A DNA stretch of 64,000 nucleotides, taken from assembly GCA_001465935.1 (NCBI GenBank), contig LNKV01000044.1:333709-397708 (forward strand). Direction: 5' to 3'. Source of the stretch: Clarireedia homoeocarpa. Taxonomy: Eukaryota > Ascomycota > Leotiomycetes > Helotiales > Rutstroemiaceae. The notes beneath the pieces are model-generated. The model ran no database searches. It saw nothing but the letters and a program-made list of their open reading frames with translations, and was not told the origin of the DNA. The translations under genes and the position numbers were made by a program. Each line of letters begins with the position of its first letter. Positions within the stretch are counted from its first letter, which is position 1. Shown in pieces: positions 35,451 through 47,463 of this stretch.

Positions 35451-36604
35451 GAGTAGGGAGTGAGAGTGGGAGTAGGAGTGGGAAAATGTGATGGACGTGT
35501 GATGGAAGTACTGGAAATGCATGATGGTGTGTAACTTTAAATTGCTGACATAAGGATCGCACACTCAGGAACGAAAATCTAATAGACTAACTATGCTAGT
35601 GTCTCTTGGCCCCTACTATTCTCGCTTATGCACGTCGTCTGTACAATCCAATGAAGAGGCCTGTTTGATTGACCCCTTTAGGACTAACGGAATTCTATGC
35701 TCCGCAACACGTTACCTGCACCAACTTCCTACACCAAAGCAAGTTACTCTGTTGGCTAGTGATTGGACATGGGCGTAGGCCACTGAGAAATTCCACATGG
35801 CAAATAATATTCCCTCTCGTCTACAACCTCACGATATTCATCAATTCTCTACCGTCGAGGTGGCATCATATACTTACTCCCCAAACTTTCAAGTCTCTAC
35901 CCAATTACAACACCACCTCGCTCCTTCAAGCAGATCTTGTACCACTGTGGTCATTCCTCCCCTCCATTTCCCCATATTTTCATATGCAATGGCTCTGCAA
36001 TGTGATCCACCATTTTGAGAGTCAACCAAAGTTCCTAACCACCTATTCACCTATCCACCTACCCACCTTTCCACCACTGCACCACCAGTCCTCGGACGCT
36101 ACCACACCATCCTACGCGCAGCGCCTCTTTATTTCCAGCCTTAAGATATCCTTTGGTGGGCTTCTGAGATCAAATTTTGCTCCATTTGGCCGGCTGCTTG
36201 CTACCGAACCCCAGATTCTTGAATATCGGAACCTGCATGAGCTTTCACAGGGATCTTGAGTCGATGGAAAAGTCGAATTCTCCTAGGCACTCCTAAACCT
36301 ATCGTCTGATATTCCAATCCATGTGGCACATCCTCCTATTCACGGTTGTTGCAGTGCACAGTTTTACGCCTCCCATTGCACATCCTAGGCGTGTTCACGC
36401 GGCACATAATCAATAGCATTCTTTTCTAGCAAATATTATGGGCCCGAAATTGACAAAAACCTCTGTCCTCGCACCAACCTGCTGTGGTTGAGCAAAGAGT
36501 TGTGTTTTATACGAACAATCTATGAATAACTATACGAACTTGCAAAAGCTTCCTTCGCCTTACCAACACTTTACAGAAATAGAGTCTATGAACTCAAACT
36601 TTAC
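35451..36604. other. Upstream region of the second Zn2Cys6 regulator
   Basis: Pyrimidine-rich plus strand, which keeps a 196-codon frame open (35669-36259). Its composition is that of low-complexity leader DNA and I do not call it a gene. Probably promoter and long 5' UTR. Confidence 0.5.
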
Positions 36605-38812
36605 ATGCCTTACATCGACGCAATGTCCAGTTCTTCTCAAGAGAATTCCCCGAATTCTACTACCGGAAGCGGAAGACATTTTTCAATGTCCCGGGATAAA
36701 TTTGACATTAGTATCCCATCGCCTCGCCTCTCAATCGTTACCAATGGAGACTTGATGTCTCCCAATCCCTTAAAATCACCAAATGGCCGACGTGTATCGA
36801 CTTTCTCTCGTGAAGGCATCCTAGGGTCTGCTCAGAAAGCTCGAAACCTATCGCAGTCCTCGGCGGATAGAGAGTCGGCCACGAATGGGTTACAGAATAG
36901 ACAAAATCAAAACCAGAATCAAAATGGTGAAGATACAGGCAATCCACTAAAAAGAAGAAGTACTGATGCGGGTATCGATTACCCAAGAAGGAGGGCTACC
37001 ATTGCTGTAAGTTCATGTAGCTACACGGTATATGCATTACTAATATACAATACCAGTGTGAGATATGTCGGTCTCGAAAGTCAAGGTGTGATGGAACAAA
37101 GCCCAAATGCAAGCTTTGCACAGAGTTGGGTGCGGAGTGCATTTATCGAGAGCCTGGTATAAAACTTGACGCTGGAGACAAACTGATTTTGGAGCATCTT
37201 ACACGAATTGAGGGACTACTGCAATCGACTCTAATCGGCCAGACAGCCAATTTTGCGCTTTCAACAGGCTCTCCATCGATCAATGGCGGCACCACGACCA
37301 GCAATGATGATTTGATCATGCAAGCTAGTGGAACATTCGTTTCCTTACTTCCCGCTACCGGTCTTGGTACTTGGACGAACCCAACCAATATATCGACAAT
37401 GCCAAAAATTCATACCAATGCTGCATTACATCTATTGCAATGGCCGTTGATACGAGATCTTGTTTCGAGGCCTTACGACCCGCAAATTCTCCTCCAACTA
37501 GAAATGGCAAGAGAACCGTTGGCGTTGTCCAAAACCCCATGCTTGGACCTTTCGAATACCTCTGCCTACATCGAAGCCTTCTTTGCGAAAGTGAATGTGT
37601 GGTATGCGTGCGTCAACCCATTCAATTGGTCAAATTATTACCGTATCGCGCTATCAAACGGCTTCCGTGAAGGACCCGAGAGCTGTATCGTTCTCCTGGT
37701 AATGGCTTTGGGCCAAGCTAGTTGCAGTGGAAGCATCTCAAGAGCTGTTAGCTCCGAAGACCCTCCTGGTGTTCAGTATTTTGCAGCTGCTTGGGCGCTC
37801 CTTCCAAGTTTGATGACAAGAAGTTCCGTACTGTCTGCCCAATGTACGGTTCTAGCTTCAGCTTACCTGTTCTATCTGGTGCGACCCTTAGAGGCATGGA
37901 CACTACTAAGCAGTACGAGTACGAAACTTCAGTTGCTTCTTAGTGCTCCCGGCAGAATCCCGGCAAGTCAGAGAGAACTTTGTGAGCGTGTATTTTGGAA
38001 TTCACTTTTGTTTGAGAGCGACCTTCTGGCAGAATTAGACCTACCTCATTCTGGTATAGTCCAATACGAGGAAGTTGTAGGACTTCCAGGTGGCTTTGAA
38101 CAGGAAGATGATGACTGCGTGGGTCGGGATGAGCTATGGTACTTCTTGGCTGAGATCGCACTTCGCAGACTACTCAACAGAGTTAGCCAGCTCATCTATT
38201 CTAAGGATTCAATGGCATCAACTTCGAGTTTGGAGCCTGTCGTAGCAGAGCTGGATTTTCAGCTAACGCAGTGGTATGAAAGCCTACCACTTCCAGTACA
38301 GTTCCCATTCAGTCGAACTTTACTTGCGGATCCTGTACAGACTGTTCTGAGACTACGGTACTTCGCTTGCAGAACGATTATCTTCAGACCATATATTTTG
38401 GCTGTGCTAGACAACGAACAGGCGGCACTAGATCCTTCAGTTAGGGAAAACTGCCGAAAGTGCTTAGAGGCTTCCATTAGGCAGCTAGAACACATCAGCG
38501 CTCAGTGAGTACATTCAAACATCTTTGATCTTTGGAAGCTAATCATTTTACAGTCATGCCGGACATATGCCATATCTGTGGCAAGGAGCACTTTCCATTG
38601 TGTCTCAAACTCTCCTTGTCATGGGCGCCACCATGTCGCCATCGCTTTCGCAGATCATATCTACTCTTGTCATTCATGGCACGATCGATGGCATTATCAA
38701 TGATGTTGTAATGGAGATCGAAAGATACGCTCACCTTGCACCAAGCTTGGGGCTTTCTGCAGAGATCATCAGAGAAGCCGAGTTGAGAAGAAGGGCTTTC
38801 CTCAGTGGCTGA
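36605..38812 (+). CDS. Zn2Cys6 fungal transcription factor
   Basis: Complete nuclear regulator. Exons 36605-37006, 37057-38504 and 38554-38812 sum to 2109 nt, 702 aa. The zinc cluster is unusually far in (about residue 135), after a Ser/Asn/Gln-rich tail with NQNQNQN and a basic run YPRRRATIA. The cluster is CEICRSRKSRCDGTKPKCKLC, completed by a sixth Cys seven residues later: C-x2-C-x6-C-x6-C-x2-C-x6-C. The first intron falls exactly before the first Cys. Next come a short helix (LILEHLTRIEGLLQ) and a middle homology region with ESCIVLLVMALGQASCSG. The preceding 7 kb are gene-poor and the following gene is distant, so no target cluster is suggested. Confidence 0.93.
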
Positions 38813-40505
38813 TTGAGATTCGATGAAAGCATTGGCGACTTTCACACATGACGATCAAAAACCCAGGCGAGCAGGACTCGCCGTTGCTAACCAACGAAGA
38901 AAAGGGCCGAGTAGTCCCAGCTTCCGAGGTTTTTACGGAGGCAAAGTTAGATAAAGCCATGATTTATATGAATCAGGAGGCTGGGGTATCACTGCGTACC
39001 TGTTATATGCAGCGTTAGTCAATTGTGGGGTTGATAGTGGTAGTCCATGGGGGTTACTAGGCACGTCGGGCCTGCTCCCGTATCAGCCACCCCATGTGTG
39101 CAATAACCAGCATTATCTAGGAAAGAAAGCCCTGCATACGTACAGGAGCCGTTGTAGCTATGCATTTATTGAGCCACCATAGTGTAGAGACGGGTGGCCA
39201 CATGCGGAGAAATTTAAGTTTTTGAACGGTATCGTGGTTTACTCGGTCTTCATCTATTTTGGTCGATGTATGCATTGCATTGATCAGCGAATGTCAAAAT
39301 TGTCTTTGGATCTGTTATCGTTGTACTCGAGACGGACTCAAAAGTACCTACTTATAGAAGCATTGCATCAAGACAATGAATGAAAAATGTATTCTACCTA
39401 TGTTCTTGGTAGCTTCAAGTGATACAAGCACCAGAGCTCCAGCTGCAGAATGTGTGATTTCGAACGAGAAAAAGTTCTTCACAAGACTTCTACTCAGTCT
39501 TGCCCCCGGTATCAATGATGAACATCGGATTTACTGCTGGTCATCCTTGAGGGGAAAATCATTGAGGCCGCCTAATTGGTGTCAGCACTTTTTACCCGGC
39601 TGTCAGTAAGATTACGATCTTTCTGTGCTTATACGACCGGATTCAGGGTTCATTCCCTTTGAAGTTGGATGGTTCGGACTTAGCATGGCCACTGTTCGGA
39701 GGCACAGTGGTCGTATTCGTGTGTCGCCTCCACATCTTTGTGGCGAAAGGTTGTCTTGACTTTCAATATCTGTTTAATCAACTCGAGTCATGCTATGGCT
39801 GTTGATTCCTCTGCGGGCACTTGGAAAGGTAGCCCATGTTATAGATAAGATAGTGTCCAAGTTTCTATCGCTGCTCAGACATCATATGATATGCTCGTGA
39901 TTAAGATCTTGGGAAGCAATGGGATGGGACACTCATCGAGAGGAGGTCAGTCTCGGCGTACCCCGTCTCATTTCACTTCACTTAGCATTGCCGTTCAAGC
40001 TCTTACGAAATTTAGGTAGGATTTCCGTCGCCCTGACTGAGTAGCCTCGTACTAGTGCAGAGTCAGTGGAAACTGGGAGCTTGTATCTCCAAATGGTAGA
40101 CACACAACATTTCCAAGTTTCGAACGCGAAGGAACAGCGCTACACAAACACTCACCGAAGTACCAAATAAAGAGTTAGAGTCTTGGCATCAATGTCTTCA
40201 GTCTTTTTTGATGTTGTTTCTTGTATCAGAATCTGACAATCTGATGATGCTTTTAATCTCGAAGAGGAAGGGGTCGCCTAGTGCTTCCACGTGATCGACT
40301 TTCACTTCTGAATCCATCCTATCTCACGACCTTCCACCCATTCACTTTAAATCATTTTCAATTCACTGCTTCTATTCACCGGCGTGGTATATTTCCCCCA
40401 ATTTTGTAATGTCATATCAGTCCCATAGATACCCCCTGAACTTTGTCCTACACAGTTTCTTACACCCGATTCAACTGCTGACATTCTAAAGAACCACTGG
40501 AAGGA
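38813..40505. other. Intergenic, no gene seen
   Basis: About 1.7 kb with only one open frame above 70 codons (39376-39609), which is unrecognised. No RNA gene detected. Confidence 0.5.
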
Positions 40506-41249
40506 TTGGCATATAAGAGAGACAACGAATGCCGATCAATTCTCAACACGTATCGCGGTCGGCAAGCAAGCGATGCCAAATCCAGGCTAGTAGTACGAAA
40601 CAGAACTATCTGGGGGAAGATTGCACGCGCTGATGGAGGATATGATTGGGCAATTGTCGATTTTAAAAAGCTGGTTGAGAGGGAAAAGAAGATGAAGATT
40701 ACTGAAGATATTCCTGCTGGAGCGGACATGATATATGAGGTGTCGGCCGACATGAGTGTGGTCTTAGAGCCAGCGACTGTGAAGCCGGGCGACACGATGG
40801 GGAGAGGACAAACGGTTGCTCATGGGGAAACAAAAATGGCCGTTCCAAGGATGTATTCATCCGCTGACCAGGTGGATGGGAGTATGTCGCTGCTCGGGCA
40901 GAGCGAGGACCTGACTGGAAATGATAAGCCTACGAGATGCATATCGACCGAGGGAATTGATGATGTAGCTCGGAGGTTTATCATGAATGAACTCCCGCCG
41001 GTGATCATCAGGGTTGCAACTAAGCCTGTGAACGTGATGACCGACGAAACCAGTGCAGCGTCTTCCTCTTCTACACAAACCGAACCACACCCTACAGATG
41101 CCTCTATTACTACCCTCATCTCAACAACGCCCAACCCTCAAAGAAATATTGTATTTCCTGAAGCTATGCTAGAAATAACACCTCAGCGCAAACCAGTCAC
41201 AGTCCCCACTTTGACAATCATGTCAATGGAAGCTATTAGGAGGACTTGA
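40506..41249 (+). CDS. Hypothetical protein, 5' end uncertain
   Basis: A 247-codon open frame, the longest in this stretch, but without a proper ATG: it opens with TTG and a TGA lies nine codons upstream. The sequence CTGAC followed by TTCTAAAG at 40478-40490 could be a branch point and acceptor for an unseen upstream exon. The protein is polar, with WGKIARADGGYDWAIVDFKK near the start and Ser/Thr-rich stretches (SAASSSSTQTEPHPTD), ending TIMSMEAIRRT. No domain recognised. It could be a lineage-specific protein or a decayed one. Confidence 0.42.
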   Translation: MAYKRDNECRSILNTYRGRQASDAKSRLVVRNRTIWGKIARADGGYDWAIVDFKKLVEREKKMKITEDIPAGADMIYEVSADMSVVLEPATVKPGDTMGRGQTVAHGETKMAVPRMYSSADQVDGSMSLLGQSEDLTGNDKPTRCISTEGIDDVARRFIMNELPPVIIRVATKPVNVMTDETSAASSSSTQTEPHPTDASITTLISTTPNPQRNIVFPEAMLEITPQRKPVTVPTLTIMSMEAIRRT

Positions 41250-42171
41250 GCACATGGCCTGGGCATTAAGGTACCTACAAACTTTAAGGAAGATCTCTGA
41301 ACGACATTTGGTAACGAATTTCCAACGTGCGAAGAGAATGAATATATATCTTACCACTCTTGCCTGCATGCGAAACCCTTCAGAGGAAGACTAGGACCAT
41401 AATTACACAGAGTGGCTACTGTCACAACTCTGGTCTTATCTTAAATCATGGTGTCAACGCCTAGAGATAGAGTGAAGGCGGCATGTACTCATCACAATAT
41501 TTGCCCAAGAAGATGGTCGTTGCTATTTTGCTTTATAAAGATCTTAATAGCTTACATTAACATTGATCTGTTTCAAGACGCAAATTTCTCTGCCAATGTT
41601 TTATTTCATTGTATCAGTGATTATCTTCTCCTCCCAACTCGTACCCACACTCGTATTGACATTTTGCCCATATTTTCTTATGGATACTTCCTCTTCGTCA
41701 CTCGTCTATAGAAACATGTAAGTAATCTCGTCAATCCCCGCTCAAAATGGCTGGAGAATCAGAGCCAAAAGTTATCAAATTACCCCGTTTTTTTCTGCAG
41801 CCTTCGCCCCGGCGAGGGGGATAGACTCTTACCCAGATTGGTGCTAGAAAAGATGACGAATAGCCAGCTAGTCTACAAGTCAGAACCTCAAACATCAAGA
41901 CAACTCCTTTGAAAATTTGTCAGGGGTTTCGATGCTAAAATAAGTAATAAGTTAACTATAAAGTCAATAATCCTTTTGAGATAATGGACTTCACATAGCA
42001 TTAACTTCACAAGCATCATCGATCGGAGTTTGATAGAGCAAGACATCGAAAATATCAGAGACTCACATGCGCTCGAACACGAAAAGAAAGTATTTAAGAT
42101 GAAAGATGCCGTGAAATAGAGCAAACGAGAGATTTCTTAGAGCGTTATTTGTAGGGTGTACAGCCTATCTG
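41250..42171. other. Intergenic, no gene seen
   Basis: Short frames on both strands (41448-41711 plus, 41888-42124 minus) lack features. Confidence 0.5.
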
Positions 42172-43220
42172 TCAACCTCGGGCTTCCACAACAACCTTAT
42201 CCAGTGCTCTCCAAGCTTCCTCGACAACATTCAGTTCGGAGTCGCCAAGGAATAAGGGCATATCCCAGGCATGATTCTTTCCTTGTGCAGTAAACAATTG
42301 TGCGTTCTCGGAGCCTGGGTATAGATCAGCAAGTCTCCACTTACCATGAGTAGACAAACTCACCTGCAATATCAACAAACTTCCTCGAAATATAATACGG
42401 TACCACTTCATCCAGATCGCCATGCACGAGGATCGTCTTCCTAAATTCTTTCAAGGCGCTGCTTCCTCAGCCAGGATCATCATCCCCCTACAGTTCGGGC
42501 AATTTGTTCTCCTGCACTAGCCACCGTATAACTATGGACGATCGTCGACATCTCCTGCTGGTGCTGGCTCCCATTGGGGATTATGGGAATAGTCTGGAGA
42601 AGTGATGTGACGTCGAAGGCTGGTGGACCTGGAGGCGTTGAGCCAGCAGTGGCTGGGCCTCCAAAGTAGTGTTCGAATCGGATTTTTAAGAATGGTGATG
42701 GACCAATGACTTTGCTGCTAGAGAAGAATGGGTCATGACAAGTTGGTGTACCGTAGTAGCTGAAAACTGCCACTGGAGGAGGTTGCAAATGTGGCTTCGC
42801 GATGAAGGATAAGTAACCCCCTACAGGTTTTTAGCTTGACGTCTCTAAAGCGTGTGCCGGGTAGATATACCTGCGCTTGCTCCAATAAGTATAAATGGTT
42901 CTCTTGTTGAATTCAGGTGCCGTTAAGAGCTCCGTTCGGAGGAAGTCGTAGGCTGTAATAACATCCTCTAACATATCCTGAGCACTTGCTTGTGGCATTA
43001 GACGACAATCTGCACTAAAGAGAGGCCTTCCCCGAATCATGCATGCATGTACTACGTGTGTAGGAAGCATTTCTCGATCAAATGCCACAAGACCACCTCC
43101 ATGAAGATACAATACTGCGGTAGACCATGGCTCCTCAGAAGCAGTTGGAAAATAAGCGCCAGCCAATCTTTTTAAAAATGCGAGTTGCCTTAGAAACCAT
43201 TTTGCAATTACTTGGCATTC
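42172..43220 (-). pseudogene. Alpha/beta-hydrolase (HSL-type esterase/lipase), probably inactivated
   Basis: Hormone-sensitive-lipase-like esterase with its catalytic landmarks still legible. Oxyanion motif LYLHGGGLVAFDREM near 43090; nucleophile elbow GASAG at about 42880, followed by an intron and GYLSFIAKPHLQ; acid in HGDLDEVVPYY near 42420; histidine in GKNHAWDM near 42270 after another intron. Damage: no ATG opens the first exon (the frame starts at a TTG, with an open but ATG-less extension back to TAA), and between the two central blocks (42478-42440) the frame shifts by one and meets TGA. No normal-length intron repairs this. A sequencing error remains possible. Confidence 0.68.
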
Positions 43221-43791
43221 GATGGCGAAAACCGCAGTGCGTTGGAGAGCTTATAGTTATATATCTTACTACATGGTAAGATGATCAAAGGTGGATCTGA
43301 TTAGAGCTGTCTGTCCCCTTTTATCCCGCTTATTTACCAATGGATGATAAGATAAACCTACCTACACTATTGGACCCAAAAAGAGATAACTTCCTCTTAA
43401 TGCATGTCTATTCGCAACGCACTGGTTGAAGCAGTACCATCAAGTTGTCGATGTGAGCGAGATAGGGATGTGTATTGCCAAAATGTGTCCGAAAATTTGT
43501 AGGTGTAGGTCGCCAACTTAACAGTTGAGACATCAAAAGCAATTGTGGTCCAACATCTACCTTTCTCTTAAGAGGTACCGACATAAATTGCAAAAATACT
43601 ATCTGCCGCAACAATTGCTGGGTTTGAGGATAGTCGTAACCTTACCGAAGACCTCGGTTCGATGGTCGCTCAGACAGTCCATCAATATGATCGACGCAAC
43701 GACCATATAAGACCATATAATTTTGCAATCCATGGTCTAATTTATTAACACTAATCACTACCGGAATTAACAATATATCAAGCCAGAAACA
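43221..43791. other. Divergent spacer before the AMACR-type gene
   Basis: No gene supported; upstream of the plus-strand CoA-transferase-family gene. Confidence 0.5.
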
Positions 43792-45066
43792 ATGGCAGGT
43801 CCACCTCCATTGAAAGATATTCGCGTCCTAGAGCTCGCAGGTCTGGCACCAGGTGGGACTCCGCATTTCCCCAGATTTCACCACCTTCTCCACTAACAAC
43901 ACAATTCAGGACCCTTCGCAGGTCTACTACTTGCAGATAATGGAGCATCAGTCCTGCGAATCGACCGCGCAATTTCCAATCTTACACATTCCAGCTCAAT
44001 TCCGCCACCCACTCCCGATCTCCTTACCCGACACAAATCCTCCATTGCTGTAGACCTCAAGTCGCCAGCAGGACTTGACTTCATAAAGTCTCTTGTCCCT
44101 CATACAGATATAATCATCGATCCATTCAGACCTGGGGTGCTAGAAAAGCTGGGGTTGTCCCCTGATGTACTTCTGGAGCTCAATCCACGCGTCATTCTTG
44201 CTCGCATGACTGGTTTCCGACGCGATGGAAAGTATAAGGACATGGCGGGACATGATATAAATTATATAGCAGTTTCGGGAGCCCTCTCACTTCTAGGACG
44301 GAAAGGCGACAAGCCCCTTCCGCCAGCAAATATTCTTGGAGATTTTGCAGGTGGTGGAGCTACTCTGTTCCAGGGTATATTACTGGCACTGCTTGCGAGA
44401 GAAAAGAGTGGACGGGGCCAGGTAGTTGAGGCAAATATGGTGGATGGTAGTTCATACCTTGCGACGTTTCCAAGGTTACTGACAAAGACACCTATGTGGA
44501 ATAAGCCCAGAGGTGAGAACACTTTAGATTCAGGTTGTCCATATTATGACACATACGAAACAAGAGATGGAAAATACATGGCAGTTGGAGCGCTGGAGCC
44601 TCAGTTCTTCAAGGAACTGGTCCAAGGCTTAAATCTCGAGGGACAGGGGCTTGAGAAGACAAGAGAAGACAGAGATACATGGCCAGCGATGAAAGAGAAA
44701 TTTACGAAACTATTCAAGGAGAAAACAAGATCAGAGTGGGAAGCGATCTTTGATGGAACTGATGCTTGCTGCACACCCGTTCTTCATTACGACGAACTCG
44801 AAAACGATTCTAGCAGAGAAGGAGACCAACGACCATCAGTGACGCTAAGAGATACACCATCTCTTGCGGTTTCTCAAAATGCTAGGAATAAGGACCCTTC
44901 ACTTGGTCAAGGGCCCGGTGTTGAGGGTAAGAGCTACTGGGCGATGCCACTCTATCCTGGAGAGGGCGGAGAAGCAGCCCTCAAACGATGGCTTAACTGG
45001 ACACGAGGCAAAGATTATGACGTCGAGGAAGGCGGTTTAGTAGGGAAGAGACATTCGAAGCTATGA
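43792..45066 (+). CDS. Alpha-methylacyl-CoA racemase-type enzyme (CoA-transferase family III), peroxisomal
   Basis: Family III CoA-transferase fold. Exons 43792-43852 and 43910-45066 sum to 1218 nt, 405 aa. The N-terminus has DIRVLELAGLAPGPFAGLLL. The block GHDINYIAVSGALSLLG contains the His and Asp used for proton transfer in AMACR and marks the racemase branch rather than formyl-CoA transferases. Further blocks are ANILGDFAGGG and VVEANMVDG. The C-terminus is HSKL, so the last three residues SKL are a classical PTS1 signal. AMACR epimerises 2-methyl-branched acyl-CoAs for peroxisomal beta-oxidation, which fits. The start is supported by a clean context and immediate homology. Confidence 0.93.
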
Positions 45067-45382
45067 TTGATCATTAATATTAATTCCCTCCCCGGACCTT
45101 CGTTGGCACCCCTTTCTAAAACGCCATCAAACAAATTCTATACCTCATCAAACAAATTCAGTGCCGTCAACCTGAATCCCTCCCCATTAATATCCCTGCA
45201 CGGCTCAAAGTTGTGTCCCTGAACGGAAACCATACATAACTCCACCAATGTTATCACCCGAAACGAACGCCGAACGCTTCTGGAAGACACGATTATCAAC
45301 TAAGCAATGCAACTAGTAATCGAGAATCAGGAACTGTTTCCCAAACGCTATAGTGACAAAGCTTACAATTGAAAGAATCAGG
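45067..45382. other. Convergent 3' spacer
   Basis: About 315 bp between the AMACR-type gene and the small minus-strand ORF. Nothing seen. Confidence 0.5.
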
Positions 45383-45628
45383 TCAGATCATGAAACAATT
45401 ATCGGGTTCGACGAGCATTGAAGGGCTTGGTGGTGGATTCGGAGGAGGAGAAGGTGGATCTCCTCTCGACATGTTTGTAGTCAAAGAAGACTCCACCATG
45501 GAGGGCGGATCCGCTCGACGACGCGGGGTTCTAAGAAGGGGCGGAGCAACAAAAGAAGGTCGAGACCTCTTGCCTTGTTCCGGATGCTGAGACGGTGCAG
45601 AGTAGAGCTTTACTTGAGTGATAGGCAT
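45383..45628 (-). CDS. Small proline-rich protein ending in a CaaX box
   Basis: 81 aa, intact, from an ATG with good context (GAAAATGCC). Basic N-terminal half (GKRSRP, LLRTPRRRADPP), then a proline-rich part (DPPSPPPNPPPSPSM) and the end LVEPDNCFMI. The last four residues C-F-M-I fit a CaaX prenylation signal. No domain recognised. Small prenylated fungal peptides include a-factor-like pheromones and some membrane adaptors; this one is longer than typical pheromone precursors and lacks repeats, so that role is only a possibility. It stands alone between two long non-coding stretches, and expression evidence is needed. Confidence 0.45.
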   Translation of the reverse strand: MPITQVKLYSAPSQHPEQGKRSRPSFVAPPLLRTPRRRADPPSMVESSLTTNMSRGDPPSPPPNPPPSPSMLVEPDNCFMI

Positions 45629-47463
45629 TTTCAAATATGCAATGTATGTTGAAACGGGTGAGACTGGCGAATATCAGGGAAGGAAAAAGACCAAGACTTG
45701 GATTATCTCAGTCATGTATGTCCCGGATCGATTAACAGTGAACGGTATCAGCTAATCGTAGAATTTCCTGAAATCTGGTGGCCAAAAAGCGAGCGTATCT
45801 AAATCTGAGTGTGGACAAGGTCAAGCCACGATTCGGAGAATTAGAATAACAGAAAGCTGAAAAGATCTACGTCCAGAAGAGTGCATCCTCCGATTTCTGA
45901 ACCCTTCCATGGTACTTTAAATATCCCACTGATTTCCTCTTCTGGCATTCTACTATTATCTTCTCTCATTCGGAAGAACAGAACCACCCCAACGCCTATG
46001 CACTGTCTATGCCTCCCCTTTCCGTTCTTGCCTTCCCGTCATACATCTAACTAGCCAAACATATCTTGTCTCTAATACTTACTTACATACATGTAAGACT
46101 TGACCTTCTTTCCCGCCCGAGGAAGGCCCGTGGCGCCTCACTCCCAGGGCAAGAAGCCGCACGTCGAGAGCCATCTCTTGGCTCACTCTTCTCCAACTCA
46201 TCTGTCCGAAACTTACTTCTCTCAACGGCAAAAAGCAATGAAAAAGCAAGAGCCAAACATCCGTCACACCCACCCTCAAGCGGTCAACCCGGGGCGGTCC
46301 AAAAAACAACATGCCAACCAGTGAGTTGATCGAAGCCCGAGCCTCAAACCCAAATGAAATGTGAAAAGCGACAAATCACAAATCGGCAATCTCAATTAAA
46401 TCGCATACCGACATCGGCAGTGTGCATGTCACACTTCATTGTGTTCGTTCCAGAGTATTCATCATGAAATGCCTGACTGCATGCATGAAAAGTAAAATTT
46501 GGTTAGGAGACAAGAATTAAGCCAACCAACGTGGGAGTAAGTTATAAAATTACAGGTATGTAAGGCAATCTAATGCAAACGCCCAACCAAAGCAAAACAA
46601 ATGAAAGAGAGAAAGCAAAAAAGAAATGTCGCAAAGGTTAAAAATCCCGCCAGTAGATTCGGTCCAGGGGTGCAACGTGCGTAGCCGGGATCCAGTAGGA
46701 CGTTTTTATGGCGCGCCCTTGAGCCCGGCCAGTCGATGGGCAGGGTGTTACGTGCCACGTAAACGGTCGGTGAAGGAGAGAGGCGGTGGAGATTGCGTAA
46801 GGGAAGGGAGAGGCGGGAGAACGACCGTTGCACTTGCAAGGCAATCGACCTTCTTATTTTGCTAATCAGATCTGGCGTTACAGTGACGTACAGAGATCTG
46901 CGGGACTCAGGTAGCACAGCAAGTGCCTCCTCGAATCGAATGTGAAGCCGGCCTTGCAGAAAATAATAGAGTGGTCTCGAACGCCTCACGGAAAAGGGAG
47001 AAAGAAGAAAAGCAAATAAAAAATTTCGTCACTTGTGAAAAGTGGTCTGAGTTCTGTTTGTCTTGATACTTTAGGGCTCCCAGTGATATCTTCTCTTTCC
47101 TCTGCAATGTCTAGATATGTCTCGATTCGTAGGCACATACTATTAAGGCTTGAGAAATGAAAATAAATAGGTTACAATTCTTCGCTGTCAAAACAAAACA
47201 CACCGTTCGTTCGCCTTATGCTTGCGGACCAAATCGAGTCCAACTTCCCCTACTGTCCGTCATTCGTCTTCATCCCCTGCGTTTGTATGTTCCACGTCAT
47301 TATGCTTAACAATGAAGAGTAGGTATCAAAATGTAGTCGTGAGATAGAGGAAATGTATGGTGAGAGAGTTGCGGTGAGTGATCTTCTAAAAACCTTCCCC
47401 GCGGGTCCCCAACTCAAATTGTCGGTTCGGAAGGGTTCTTGCGTTTGATATCCGGCCAGGGGC
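45629..47463. other. Long intergenic region, no gene seen
   Basis: About 1.8 kb with overlapping open frames on both strands (46066-46329, 46570-46989) that have no features. It could hold promoters, the VPS1 3' UTR or a non-coding RNA. Confidence 0.45.

Noticed and set aside
35669..36259. 196-codon plus-strand ORF before the second regulator
   Set aside because: Pyrimidine-rich leader DNA with repetitive His/Pro/Leu codons, no domain, and directly upstream of a well-formed gene.
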